In this document: one piece after another, positions 1-12,634 of the stretch | How positions within the stretch are numbered: the stretch's first letter is position 1 | How the letters are laid out: every line of letters begins with the position of its first letter | Origin: Phytophthora colocasiae | Taxonomy: Eukaryota > Oomycota > Peronosporomycetes > Peronosporales > Peronosporaceae | Direction: 5' to 3' | DNA: 64,000 nt | Assembly: GCA_018806915.1 (NCBI GenBank) | Contig: JAGKQI010000093.1 | Location: forward strand, 248,001 to 312,000 | Notes under the pieces: generated by a model | Database searches by the model: none | What the model was told of the DNA's origin: nothing | What the model saw: the letters and a program-made list of their open reading frames with translations, nothing else | Program-made: the position numbers and the translations under genes

Positions 1-2571
1 AAGAGCAGTAGCGAGATTCAAGCGATGACTTCGATGTCGGCAGTACCGGTTCATCACGTGAAAAACCGGGCCAGCTTGAGCAAGCGCAAGATTCAGAAGA
101 GCGATCAGTGCTTCTACTGCGATGGAAGATACAATCGCAACAACAGGCCACACAGGAGGGTGGACTGTCCTGCAAAGCAACGTGACGAGGCCAGGGGCTG
201 TCACCAATCCAACATCTTCCAGAAGACCAAGGAAATTGGTGTTGCTCATGCGAAGAGCAAAAGGGGCGGATCGAAAAGAAAGTCCGAGTGGAGATACCGG
301 TGGACGCGGCTTTCGTCAAGCCGTCCAGCAAGCCAACGCCTGTTGCTGCGGCACGTGCAGAAGATCCACTGTGGAACATGCTGACACCGGAACAGGCCAA
401 GGCCGACATTGATGGCATCTCCACCCCCAACCCCAGGATCGCCTGTGGTATCAGATACGCCGATAGAGTGACGACGACGACATAGATGACTTCGAACCGA
501 AGAAGGTACAGGTGCTTACCGGAAAAAGTCTCGGAAGCTTCCAGCAGCATCCAGAAGGCGTCTACCGACATCGAGAAGACGGTAAGAGCTTTGTACCCAC
601 AACTGATTGAACGAACAGTTACTGACGTGTCGTGTTGTGATTGGGTGTTAGACTCCGGCTGTGGCTACGGATTAACGGCCGACGAGTCGCTGTTTGTGCG
701 CAAACAGCCAAGCCAAACGTTTAGTTTTACGTTCGGAGAAGGGAGTAAACTTAACAATACACACGTTGGCTCTGTTAAACTTTATTTTTGGGTCCAGACG
801 GTATTAAACCGTTTCAATTTGATAATATGGCATTAGTTCCAAAGGCAAAAGCCAATACACTAAGTGAGTACTGGCTAAAAAAGGAAAGGTTATCAAACTG
901 TTGAGAGTGCAAATGGACAGTACAAGTTTGTACTGTGGAAGCGTAAGCTAGCATTTGTGGCTATTGCTGTAAATGGAGCTTACTATGTACAAGGTCGTAC
1001 GCTTAGAGACAGACAGATATACTGTGCAGCAGTGTAAAGTCAAGACCTGTGCAGCCGCTAAGAATGGCAGGCTGTACACGCAGGTAAAGACTGCTTTGAC
1101 CGAGTGGCATGTCAGACTGGGACATCTAAACAGAGACAAGTTGATCGATGTGATGAGTAGCAACCTGATACCAGGACTCCCTAGTTACAGCAGGACTGCA
1201 CTCACAAAAGTTCCCTTCTTCTGTCACACCTGCACAGAGATGAAGATGCGGAGGATGAGCTACAGGAACATGGTGGGCACGAGAGACAATCGTCCCATAA
1301 GCACTATTCACATGGACACGAACGGTCCTATCAAAAAGCTCGGGTATACGGAGCAGTTGGCTCTATCCGATACTTCCTCAGTATCATTGACGATCATACA
1401 TCGTGGCGATGGACATTTGTCCTTCGCAAGAAAACGGAGGTGCAAACCAAAGTAAAAGAACTGTTGACACGGTTAGAACGAGATGGAAAGTTCACGATAA
1501 CACGCATCAGATCCGATGGCGGGACGGAGTTTGTGAACGAAGCACTTAAAACGTATTGCACAAGCAAAGGAATCAGCTTTCAAACATCAAATCCATACAG
1601 TCCAGAGGAAAATGGAGCAGCTGAGAGAGACTACCAAACCTTAGAGGGAGAGGTACGGTGTGCTCTAAACGATGCAGACATGCCGGCTAAGTGTTGGCCA
1701 GAAGCACTCAAATACATGACGTATGTGCAGAATTGCACGCCGATGAGCCGCCTAAGAACCGAACACCATATGAATTAGTGAAAGGAATACACCCGGATGC
1801 AAGAACGCTCCAAGTATGGGGATGTGTCTGCTTTGCATACGTGCCAGAAGCAATCCGAAAAGACAAGAAGTTGTCGGCACGAGCCATAAAGTGCAGATTC
1901 TTGGGAATAGCCGAAGACACAAAAGGGTTTTGACTTCTGGATGTGCACAACAACAAGTTTATGGTCGCTAGATCAGTGACATTTGACACAGAAAATGCAT
2001 CAGGAATCATCCAAAGATCCTTAGGCAAGGATCCAGATAAGTTGACGGATGCTGAGTTGGAAGAGATCGACTCTCTTGACCAAATGTCAAAGTCACTTCC
2101 AAAGTTCCTGTCGCCGAGCAAGGCACGGAAAAGTTGTCCAAAGCAGTGGGAGTCAAGCGCAAATCAGCGACAACTACTGAAGCAGTGGGAGTTCCTCGCA
2201 AATCACAGAGAGCAAAGAGAGCTCCTATGGAGGCATCAACGAAGCCACAAAGGACAAGGAAACGTCCAGAACGATACGAAGACTATAAGTGTTTTCAAAC
2301 CCACATTGATAAGGAAATTGCTGTGGACCAGCTAAGCAATCATGTAGCAGTACCTAGAAGTCTAAAAGAAGCTCTGACTGGCGCACAAAGAAAACAGTGG
2401 CGCCAAGCACTAGACTTAGAGTACGAATCGCTGCTAGAAAATGGCACGTGGAAGCTGACACGCTTACCACCAGGCCAAAAGGCACTGCCATGCCATTGGG
2501 TCCTCGCGGTAAAGTACAACGCGGATGGAACAATCGAACGGTTTAAAGCACGACTTGTAGCATAAGGAAAT
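1..2571 (+). mobile_element. Ty1/Copia retrotransposon, 5' part (decayed, left side cut by window)
   Basis: Fragments of one Copia polyprotein can be followed in order. There is a gag zinc knuckle (CFYC...HRRVDC, about 110-170), an aspartic protease active site WVLDSG (about 640-660), a GAG-pre-integrase domain with WHVRLGHLN and CHTC (about 1100-1240), an integrase core with IRSDGGTEF and ENGAAER (about 1505-1635), and the start of reverse transcriptase (2390-2567, ending FKARLVA). The reading frame changes several times and stops are present (for example 483, 1453 and 1777), so the copy is dead. It is interrupted at 2571 by the Gypsy element and resumes at 16308. Domain order protease-integrase-RT-RNase H is the Copia order. 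The 5' LTR and the N-terminus of gag lie outside the window. Confidence 0.93.
2568..2571. repeat. Left copy of 4-bp target-site duplication (AAAT) of the Gypsy element
   Basis: AAAT abuts the TGTGGTG start of the left LTR and recurs at 16304-16307 just after CACCACA of the right LTR. Removing the insert and one AAAT makes the Copia RT codons read KGNYQEYG without a break, which confirms the target site. Confidence 0.93.
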
Positions 2572-3955
2572 TGTGGTGGAGCGGATCTGGCCAAAATCTG
2601 GTTGAGGCCGATCGCGATCGCCACTTGCGCCCAGACACCGACTAACGGAGGGGGTCCCCCGATGATCCGTGATCTTGCTGCGTGTAGTGTTCACCTTGTG
2701 TACCCGTCGGTAGGCGGGTTACACTCTTCCAGGCGACTTCTGAAGATGTCTTGGGACGAGAAGAATGTCTTGGGTGACGCAGGGGTGATGAGATAGCGTG
2801 GGAATACTTCACTCTACCTCGGAGGGGTTGATCCGGGTCACAGGCGAGTTCTCGAGCCTTGATCCGGTCGCCTGGTCTTCGATCCAGGTCTTCCAAAGGT
2901 CCAATGTTGGAGATCTGATCCCTTCCTTTACGATGCTTGCCGCTTCCTATAGCGGGTGTCTTGATGGGTTGAGAGTCGACGAGATCGTCAGGCCAAGCAG
3001 CCAATTCCTTCCGATCCGCAGTTCGCACGTAAAGGATAGATCACTAGATAGGGTAAAACTGGCCAATGTATTATCCAGAATTAACCTCTATGCTAGATCT
3101 CTTCTCCTTACCTTCTTGATGCTGGTGGGCCAATGTAATTCCCGGTTCCAGTCTTGAATGAAGGCACTTGTGAGGTCCAGAGCAAATTCGATTCTGTTCA
3201 TGGTTATTCCTATGTCTACTAGTCCCATCCTCATCCGCTATCCTACGATTACCTGACATCCGGCTACACAGCTGCCCCTTCCGATCTTCGATCTCGATCT
3301 CACCTAACCCCTGATCGCGATCTCGATCAACCGATCTGTCGATCTGTCGATCTGTCGATCTGCCGATCTGTCGATCTGTCGATCTGTCGATCTGCTGATC
3401 TGTCGATCTGCCGATCTCGATCAACCATCTCGATCATCGATCTTGGTCCACCGTCTTGAACAATGATCTCGATCAGCAACCTTCATACTTGATCTCGCGT
3501 GCCTGTGTCGTCGACATTCCAGATCTTGATCTTCCTAGACTTGACCACCGCTCCCCATGCGACCAACGCTGCCATCATGTCCCCTCGGCAGCATCTCACG
3601 GTTATGTTGTCACCGGCCCACCATAGAGCGCACCGGTCCCGATCCTCTGCTGCCTTGATCTCCTTCTCATGCGATCTCAGGCAAGGCGCCCTTTTCTCCT
3701 CCGACCCTGAGCCGCTACGCGGGACCGTACGGCGGGGTTCTCCAATCACTTAGTCTCACTCGACCAAGACGCCATCCATTCATCGCTGGCGAGATCGAGA
3801 CGAACATCGATCTGGATCCATTCGTCAGCCATCGTTCGCGCAATCTGGGGTCATCAACTGACATCTTGCTTCGCCAGAGGCCCCTATCGCTTGATCCGAC
3901 TCTCTCTGGGCCTGACGTTGCCTTTTCTCGGATTTCTTATTCGCGCTTCACCACA
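2572..3955 (-). repeat. Gypsy LTR, left copy (3' LTR)
   Basis: Begins TGTGGTGG and ends CACCACA, 1384 bp. It aligns along its whole length with 14944-16303. Differences seen: A versus G near 2724, A versus G near 3887, extra GATCTGTC-type units here (3325-3370), and 6 bp (CTCCAA) missing near 3743. Open frames inside it are by-products of low stop density and are not annotated. Confidence 0.95.
3303..3425. repeat. 8-bp GATCTGTC tandem repeat inside the LTR
   Basis: About a dozen direct repeats of an 8-bp unit (GATCTGTC with variants GATCTGCC and GATCTGCT), flanked by GATCTCGATCAACC. The right LTR (15688-15764) has fewer units, which accounts for most of the LTR length difference. Confidence 0.85.
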
Positions 3956-4081
3956 TCCGCCCCCAGCCTGCAAGTTGGTCCGTCTCGGTCCACTTCAGGT
4001 CTCATTCTCCAATCTTCAGCCCAAGGCACAAGTCACCCCGACCACACCTCGACCACCATCAACTGATCCCTCCCAGTCTCC

Positions 4082-6666
4082 ATGAGTCAGCAAGGAAGTG
4101 ATCCTGGGAGCGATTATCTGCCTACACCTCCCGATTCCCCAAGATCTCCTGACGGTCCGCCATCTCCCCACTCCGACATCTCGCGACGTTCGTCGGGTCC
4201 GGCTCCAGACCACGCGCGCCCGCTCTCATCCTATGAGGCTGGGCCGATGCCGGGCAGTCCAGGGCGGGATCGCCTGGTGCGCGAACGCGATCAGCTAAGT
4301 CGTGAAGCCATGGAACTTCGGGCGCATGTCGACGCCATGGAGCGGTTCCGGGCGGACCAGCAGGGCGAGATCGCGCGTCTGGAGCGCGAGATCGCTGATC
4401 TCGCGGAGGAAGCCTCTGATCTCGATGGATTGCGTATGCAGGTTCACCAGCTCCGATCGGAACGCGACGAGTTCGCGCGGCGTCTCAACTCTGCCCAGGC
4501 AGACCTAGATCGAGCTACAGAGGACCGGGATCGTTTGACTGAAGAGGTGGAACAAGCCACTAACGAGATCCAGGATCTCCAGGCGGAAGCCCGGATCCAT
4601 GCTTGCGATCTGGCTGAGGCGAAGCAAGACTCCGTCACCGCCAAGGCCAGCTACAACCGGATCTCGGCTGATCTTGCACATCTCCAACTGGATTCCAGCC
4701 CCACGCCTTCGACCGGGGCTCCCACCCGATTGGCCCTGGCTGAGCGAGATCGAGCTTTGGCGGACTCCGCCCGAGCGACCGCTTCCCTGACCAGTATCGC
4801 TGCCGAACGTGACCTGGTCACCGATCAACTCGCCCACGCTAACTCCGAAATGAACCGAGTCACTTCGGAGCGGGATCGCCTACTCGTGGAACGAGACCAA
4901 GCGTTCGCAGATCGCGACAGAGCACAGACGGATCTCAGCACCGAGCGACAGCGATCCACTCGTCTAGGTACGCATATAGTCTAGATCCCCCTCCACCTGA
5001 CCATGATCACTCATATTCTGTTTGTCGTAGAGGATGATCTGATCGGTACCCATGCCGAAGTGCAGGAGTTAGAAGCGAGTCTTCAAGCGCTGCAGGAGAA
5101 CTACGATCAGGCGGAAGATAACGTATGGGCGACTACCAACGTCCTGACCGAAATGGTGTCTCGGCTCCGCGCTGCTCAAGATGAACGGGGGGTCAAACGT
5201 GCTCTCAGTCCGCCCCCATCTCCCGCTACATCGCCCCCGCACAAGGCCTCGCGGACGGAGCCTCCCCCGACCGATCACGACGCGGCCACACCTGACGTTC
5301 CCGCTGGAGACCAACCTGGTGGCCAGGCCCAGGCGACCGAGCTCGAAGAAAAGCACGAGGAAGGCCCAGACCCCTTCGATCTGGGTCCTGAACCCGCGAT
5401 CCCGACTGGGCCGGATGCGGAGGAAGCAGATCGCACCCAGGCCACCTCGCGAGTGACCGTGGAAGCACCTTCCCCGAAGAAGGGTGGCTCGGATCGGTCC
5501 AAACGCAAACCCGATCCGGAGCATGACGATGACGAAGAGGATTCTGGCGCTGGATCCGACGACGCTCTTCGGGCTACGATACTCCGATCGCTGTCGTGGC
5601 ACCGCCGGCATGGAAATCCTCCTCCAGCATCCGGTGATCAAGGGGGGTCTGCTCCTTCGACGCCTCCGGCGCAGCCGACACCTCCGGGCGGCAGTTCCCC
5701 GCAGACTCCGATCACTTCTCCTCAGGGGTCCCCGAGGGGTAGTCCAGCTGGCGGGAGCCCTCCCGGTGGGGGATCTCCGGGTGGCGGCTCTCCCGGCGGC
5801 TCGCCGCACCCCCAGCTACACCCTCCTCTGTTCGCGATCAGCTCGTCTATTCCCGGGTATGCGAACGTCCGGCAGTTTGCGGCTGGTGATGTCTTCCCGT
5901 GGGATCCGATGTTCATCGGAACTTTGGCGATCGTCGGTATGATCCTCTCCACGTTGTCCAAGAGGCTGCTGCTACCTCCCGGATTCCTCTACCCAGCGAG
6001 ATCACCGGCCAATCGCCCTTCCCGAGCCGGGGTCGGTTGGTTGGCTAGCCTGATCACTGGGCCCTACGTGCAGGCCCTACTTGCTACCCGACCTTGGGAG
6101 GTGCTCCGCAACCGACCGGCCCCCCTCACCTTCGATCTCGGTCTCATCGTCGTGCTGGAACCCTGCTGGGGCAGATCGCGGATGCCTACGCCGCCTTCGA
6201 GTCAGATCACCTGCAGGCCTACTGGGAATCGACCCATTATCTCGAGATCACGAAGGCGATGTATGAAGCTGATCCTGATCTCCATCGGTACTACCTCGAA
6301 CGTCGGCAACGGCGTAGCCGCACCGGAGAACGCTGGCGGCCGCTATTGGGACGCTTCCTGCCCATGATGCGTGCGATGTGGGCGGACATCGATCTTCTGC
6401 TCGATCCCTACTTCCTGCACTTCCCCACTATCCGCGATCGGGTATACTGGTATCCTGGATCGGCCTCTCGAATGGCCAACCTGGCCCAGCCGACTCTGAA
6501 CCGACCGGAGCCCACCGATCTGATCTCCGCGTTGGCAGAATGCGATCAAGAGGACCTTTGGCGTAACCATTACCGCGATCGGCCGGCAGATCACCCGTCT
6601 CGGCAGATCCCACGGCTCGAAAACAAGTTTAACCCGCCGGCTCCTACACCTCCTGGGACTCCTTGA
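4082..6666 (+). CDS. Antisense accessory gene of the Gypsy element (coiled-coil, Pro/Gly-rich; predicted intron; one frameshift)
   Basis: It starts with ATG 127 bp inside the element on the strand opposite to gag-pol. Exon 1 (4082-4967) encodes a Ser/Pro-rich N-terminus and a long heptad-like coiled coil (about residues 60-295, repeated RDRL/ERDR). A GT..AG intron of 63 bp is predicted at 4968-5030. Splicing joins G to AG as GAG, and the coiled coil continues as EDDLIGTHAEVQELE. Exon 2 then carries a D/E-rich tract and a long Gly/Pro/Ser linker. Near 6160 the frame must shift by one base to continue into a well-formed C-terminal region (DAYAAFESDHLQAYWEST... to FNPPAPTPPGTP, stop at 6664-6666). 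No known domain is recognised. Some plant Gypsy lineages are known to carry antisense ORFs at this position, so the layout has precedent, but the protein itself is unfamiliar to me. Confidence 0.6.
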
Positions 6667-7110
6667 TCTAGCGATCTCGGCCAGTTCGGAGGTGATCAGC
6701 CGAACCTGGAGTCGATCAGTACGTCTACATGTTCTTCATCACGATCCGGTGCCTCACCGCGCGATCTCGATTCCAGCTTAACTTCCGTTCAATCCCACGT
6801 AATTTCTCCAACTTCAAAGATCAGCGTTCATCTCCATACTTGCTCCACAGTTTCGATCCCACTTAGCATCCTCGAAATCTCCATATCTTCCTTCCAATCA
6901 CTCCGGTTTCACATGCATATACAAGAAAAATATAAAATCTCCACGAAAAAAATATAAAATCTCCACATCCGATCCAGATAGACATCCAGATCAGCACCCG
7001 CGATCTCGGCGTTGTGACCCGGTCACGTCGCCTTCTCTGCGTCTACACCTCTTCGTGCGACTGCAACACGCCAAACCGATTTCGGTTAGCATGATCACGT
7101 AGGAACGCGC
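6667..7110. other. Non-coding spacer of the Gypsy element between the antisense gene and pol
   Basis: No gene was seen. It holds a duplicated A/T-rich 20-odd-bp unit (AAAATATAAAATCTCCAC twice, about 6926-6966) and C/T-rich sequence. It lies between two convergent genes, so it may hold both 3' ends. Confidence 0.5.
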
Positions 7111-7541
7111 TCAGTATGGCCCACAGTTAAGATCAGCTTCGTCGACCCAAGTTGGTTCGTCATAACCGACCCAGTGCACCAGGAATTCACGATAGATCCG
7201 GCAGTAGCGAGTCCGTTTCCCACTTCGCATGTCCGAGATCCGTTCGACCTCGTACTCATCGGCATCCAGATCTGGGACCCAACTGTCCTCCGGAAGGAGG
7301 ATCTCATCGAAATCTAGCCGATCTGCTTCATCCACAGTCAACTCGATCCGCGGTCGATCCGGAAAATTCCGCACCAGCTTTAGCTTAGAAACATGGACCA
7401 CTGGGAAGATATGGTAATCAGATCCCGCGATCTCCAGCTTGATCGTAAATTCGTTGAGCTTCTCTGCAACACGGAACGGACCGTGCCAAAGGTGAGCGAG
7501 TTTACGCGCGTATCCTTCCTTCACACGATCTAGATACAGCC
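7111..7541 (-). pseudogene. Gypsy integrase C-terminus plus chromodomain (frameshifted off pol)
   Basis: Translation gives the integrase tail (VWLYLDRVKEGYARK, HLWHGPF, VVHVSKLK) followed by a chromodomain-like segment (DEYEVERISDMR ... FLVHWVGYDEPTWVDEADL), with the stop at 7111. The pol frame ends at 7530 with DPHQIEADHESGCI. One base must be dropped near 7545 to rejoin VWLYLDRV. Chromodomains on Gypsy integrases (chromoviruses) are known to steer insertion to marked chromatin. The frame break probably kills this copy, or it is a sequence error, given the young LTRs. Confidence 0.85.
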
Positions 7542-10500
7542 AGACTCGTGATCAGCTTCGATCTGATGTGGATCGACATCCTCATTATGCCGATCGGCTC
7601 GATCTGCAATCGCCTCTCGTAGCCTAGCGTTGACCTGTTCTCGCGACTGCTGGTAGTATCTCTGAACCCGATATCTCCACCGTCTTGGATCGCGATCGTG
7701 GCGTCTGGTCGATCCGATCGGGATAGTTGCTTCCAACGTCGATCTCGGATCCCATCCATGTACCAGGTAGTGAGGGGTATCTCCCCGAACCCGATCGTGA
7801 GCCGTGTTAATAGCGAACGTCAGTCTCTCCGCATATTCATCCCAGTCCTTCTGATCGAGATCTTGAACGTACATCTTGATCGCCCTAGTCGCCGTTTGCA
7901 CCATCCGTTCTGCAGTTCCATTGGCTTGTGGCCGGTAGGCCATCGTCGCCCGCTGTCGCTGCCCCAGGATCTTATTGAACGATCTGAAGAAGTCGGACAT
8001 GAAACCCGGTTCTCGATCGTGCCTGATCATCTCGCTAGCACCAAATCTGCGGAACACGCATTCTTCATAGGATTCGGCGACGGTCTGGGCCGATCGGGAG
8101 GAACTGGCCTTCGCGATCACATATCCCGTGAACAGATCGACCCAGATCAGTAGTTCGGTGTTGCCTTTGTTAGATCTAGGCAGGGAGGGTATGTGATCCA
8201 TCGCTATGATCTGGAACGGGTATGTTGCTTGCAGATTCCCCGGCGACTCGCCCCGGATCGTGGGCCTCCCTTTTCCAGTCTCACAGTCTACACACTCGCC
8301 TACGTATCGCTGCACGCTCCGATATAATCCCCTCCAATGGAAATGATCTCGGATTCGCTGATAAGTACGTCCGATCCCCTGATGTCCCCCCTCCAGAGTC
8401 GTATGGTAGTGGTGGAGGACATCCTGCTGTAGCGTTTCTGGAACTACAAGTCTCATCAGGCGGTCGCGATCACCACTTGATCTCGGCCCTGGTGGGCAGT
8501 AAAACAGCAGATCTTGTTCGTCTACCTCGTACTCGGAGGCGATCTTGGCGTAGGATACAGATTCGGCTCGAGTAAGATCCGCGATCTGCCCAGCCAGGTA
8601 CCTCTTTAGTCCGGCGATCCAGACCTCCTCGTCCTGGGCTCGCCTGATCCGATCAATCCGCATCTCCCGGATCAGTTCCTCTCGCAGGACAGCGGCACCA
8701 GGTCGCGCTCGGGCTGCACGCGTGGCTACTGCCGACACTTGTGCAGTTCGATCTTCAACTCGAGGGGCCAACACCTCATCGAGCCGATTTAGGGTGATCA
8801 GATCGCACCGATCTGCCTCATCGTGGACCTCGATCCCGCTTCCTCGCTGCAGGGCGGCACTCGCCAAGCTATCTGCGCTCCCATTCCAGTCTCTCTTCAC
8901 ATGGACCAGCTCATGATCTCCCCAATTCCGCAAGTGATCTAGCACCTTCTGTTTCAGTAACGTCAATCCTGGCGCCTTGCAGTCGATCTCGCCCCGGACT
9001 TGTCGGATCACCAGATTCGAATCGCCACAAACGACCAAACGGCGGCGTTCTAACTGTGCGATCATGCCAAGACCTAGCAAGAGTCCACGGTATTCCGCTT
9101 CATTGACAGTAAGGCTTTCAGCATAATCCGATCTAGCCTTGATCACTTTCCACTCTGGTAAACTCCACACGATCGCGCTGAAAGCGCCCCCTCCTCGTTT
9201 CACGCGTGCCGATCCGTCGAAACTTATAACCCATAACTCCTCATCTGGGTCTACGGTGGGGATCGGCATCTGGATCCGACGTTTTGGCTCCTTTCGTGGC
9301 GCGATCGCGGTCAGGGCTTCGTCGATCTCCGATCTGGGCGTTATGTTAGCTGCGATCGCCCCCAGTATTTCATCCTCCCCCTTCGTACACTTAGTGATCT
9401 CGAGTGTCCACGGGGACAGAAGAGCAGACCATTGTCCCAGACGTCCTTGGAGGCCGGCAGACTTGAACAGCCAGGCAAGCGTTGAGTGTCGGGTTAGGAC
9501 CTTGATCCGACGTCCCACCAACAAGATGTAGTGTAGATCCAAGATCCGAAGTAGAGCCAACACCTCCTTTTCGGCAACATTATAATTCAGCTCGTTGGTC
9601 TTCAAGGTTCGGCTGGCAAACGCGACTGGGTGGTAGATCTGGTCATGTTCCTGCATTAGTGCGGCGGAAATCGCCCAGTCACTAGCGTACACGATCACCA
9701 CGGGTAACTTCGTCGTGTCGAAGTGACGAAGGATCGGGGTCGACGCGATCTTGGTCTTCAAGGCTGTAAACGCCCTGTATGCCCTACCCCACCTCTCGTC
9801 ACCAGTCCTTAGGCCCAGGTTGGCTCCGATCTCGCTTGAACAGGGTGAAGACATCGCCCCCAAGTCAGGATCCGGTGTACTATCGCTTCTTTGAGTCGGG
9901 ATATCTAGTGATCTATCCCGATCCGACTTAAGCGCGACGGGATCTTGAGTGATCAGGTCCATGCTATCCATGATCTTTCGTAGATCTGGTCGCTTCTTCA
10001 GTTCTGCGAACTCCACCTCACGTAGTTCATATAGGACCGATGCATAGATCGCATAATCCTCGATGAACCGACTATAGTAATTCAAACTTCCAAGGAACGA
10101 TTGCATGGATCGGAGTGATCCAGGGAATGGTAGGTCCGTCAGAGACTTCAGGTCCTTCGGGTTTGCCTCCAATCCATCGATCGACACTTTGTGTCCGAGA
10201 TATTCCACTTTATCCATGCCCCAGAAGCTCTTTGCCACACTGATCGAGAGATTCCACTTATCACAGGCCTCCAATAGGTCTTCCACCCGATCGCACATTT
10301 GATCCCATGATCCAGCCGTGATCAAGATATCGTCGATGTATGATCTCCGTCCTAGCACCGACGGGCGGCCTGGATCTTCCGGGATTCCTGATTCGAACAC
10401 ATCCGCAGAGCCTTCCACATCTCCGGACTGGGAGATCTTCAAAAATCCATATAGGGCATTGTCCACAAGACGTTGATAGATCTGAGGGGCGTTCTTCAGC

Positions 10501-12634
10501 CCGAACGGCATGCGATTCCACTCGAAAAGGCCAAATGGAGTGATGAAAGCCGAGATCGCGCGAGCTCGATCGGTCATTGATACGACCCAGAATCCACTCG
10601 CCATGTCTAATGAACAATACCACAGAACCTTGTCAAGATCTTCTAGCAGGTCATTGATCAGGGGCATCGGGTAGATCATCAGCCTTGTGAGACCGTTCAC
10701 CAACCGATAATCGATACATAGTCGGATGTCTACACCGTTCTTCTTGATGATCACCACGATCGGAGATGCCCATGGCGATGTCGATGGCCGAATGATCTTG
10801 GCAGCTAGGAGTCCTTTGATAAGATCCGATACTTTCTCGCGAAACTGTGGCGCCACCTTTCGGACTCGTTGTGCGATCGGCTTTGCATCACCCACGTCGA
10901 TATCGCATATAACACCCTTGGCCGCTGGAGGGAGTGCGTTTCCCTTTCCGATCAGGAGATGTCGCTTCTTCCAAATAATCTGTCGAAGTTTCTCGATCTC
11001 CTCCGGGGTAGCCGATCCCGGATTTCCTACCTGCAGATCTTCGATCCTGACTTCTTCAGTGGTGGAGATCTGGATTTCTGGCACTACTGCGAGGTTATCG
11101 GCTAGATCTTCGGCCGAAAACTCGCCGCTTTCGTGTAAGTGGGTCTGATCGGCGTTCTCGATCTCTTCCGGAGATGTCGGATCGGGTTCGTTCGTTGATG
11201 GATCACGGAGTCTATCGTCCTTGGCCGTCGGGATCGGGGTATCCTCAACCGTGGGGCCGGCGTCAGCGCCGGAGACATGTTTGATCTCGATTTTAAAATC
11301 TGGTTTTTCTGTTTTTACCTCGATCTCTTCTTCGCATGTCCGATCTGTCCGATCTGGGGCCTGATCTGGCAAGCTTTCATTCGTCTCAGTCTCACCGCCC
11401 CCAGCTTCGCCACTCGGGGCCTTGTCGGAACTGATCGTAATCGTTGGGGTGTCCATGGGATCCTGTTTGGGTTCGAGGAAAGTGACCTTGACTTCGGCTG
11501 CGTAGGTTGATGGTGATCGAGATTCCAATGTCGATATCGGTGCAGGATCAAGATCGGTCTTGGCCGTCCTACCTCGACGGAGTATAGATCGCGGCGTAAC
11601 GTAGGTCGACCGTTCGACCGACGGCAAGGGGATCTCCACGGATTCTTGAGGTTCCGGTCTTGCGTCCACAGTCGCTTCCAGAGCTAGGTTCTGCCATTCC
11701 ATGTAGCGCCGGGATCCGACCGACACAAACCCGGGTGATCGGGGCACTTTTTCTTGATCAAGTACCATTCCGACATGTAATCTGTGATCCAATCGTAAAA
11801 TCTTCTCGCTCAAATTCGTGATCACTAAGTACCGAGTTCGACCGGGTCCATCTACCACAGTAGGTACCCATCGGTCGCCTCTGGTCACCCACAATTTCTC
11901 CGTCGCCGATAATTTCACTCTCGATGCGGTCTCTTCAGATCCCCCAACTGGGATATGTAGATCTTCCTCCAATTTTACCGATCTTACCTTCTCCCCGTAT
12001 AATCTCTTGCGACCACTAAGTGGGATCCCCACTTCATTAGGCAAGCACATCGATCCCTTCGCAAGATCCATCCGGACCCCAGCCGGGATCATGAAATCCA
12101 CACCCAGGATCGCATCTTGCCCGGATAGATCCCCGATCCAAATATCAAAAAAGTAGACCAAGTATCCCGCAAGCGTGATCTTGATCCTCGTTCTTCCCTC
12201 GGTGGTGTATACATTATCACCGATCCCAACACACTCCTGTCTCTGACTAGTGTCAAAGTGGCACTCAACCTTACGAGCAAAGGTGGTATCCAAGATGGAT
12301 ACCTCGGCGCCAGTGTCCAGGAGCAAGATCGCTCTTTCATGATTGATCTTGCCTGAGATCTTGGCTTGGCGGAACCATTTTCCTGGTGCGTGGTACTTCC
12401 AATACCCCCTGGATTCTCCCTCCTTGAGATCCAGAGCCACTTCCGCACCAGATCGCGAGAACTCATCGATCCGGGGAAGACTCGCGATCTTAGCAGTATA
12501 CGAATGCAACTTACATGTATTACCGCGCAGATCCGAATTCTCCCTATCTTGATCTCTCGATTTCTTGTTCACATATGCATAGATGCAGTACTCAGAACGC
12601 TCGGCTCGTACCGGTTTCCAAACCGGCGAGCGTC
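7530..12634 (-). CDS. Gypsy pol polyprotein: protease, reverse transcriptase, RNase H, integrase
   Basis: A single open frame of about 1,700 codons. In order it has a retropepsin (LLLDTGAEVSILD near 12310), an acidic linker, an RT (IRLCIDYRLVN; catalytic YIDD near 10330; LGHKVSIDG), an RNase H-like domain (SFDGSARVKRGG near 9215), a second archaeal/RNase HI-type stretch (CGDSNLVIRQVRGEI), a zinc HHCC (LEGGHQGIGR ... CVDCETGK near 8390-8280), and an integrase core (AMDHIPSLPRSNKG, IRHDREPGF, ANGTAERM). The frame is open upstream to 12800, but gag ends at 12635, so the true N-terminus of pol is uncertain. Two D-x-D RNase H segments look like the dual RNase H seen in some Gypsy elements; I cannot confirm this. 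Pol sits in a different frame from gag, so expression would need frameshifting, reinitiation or splicing. Confidence 0.93.

Noticed and set aside
2642..3157. Open frames repeated in both LTRs (about 119-128 codons)
   Set aside because: They occur identically in both LTRs because these are copies, and show no protein features; regulatory DNA is the simpler reading.
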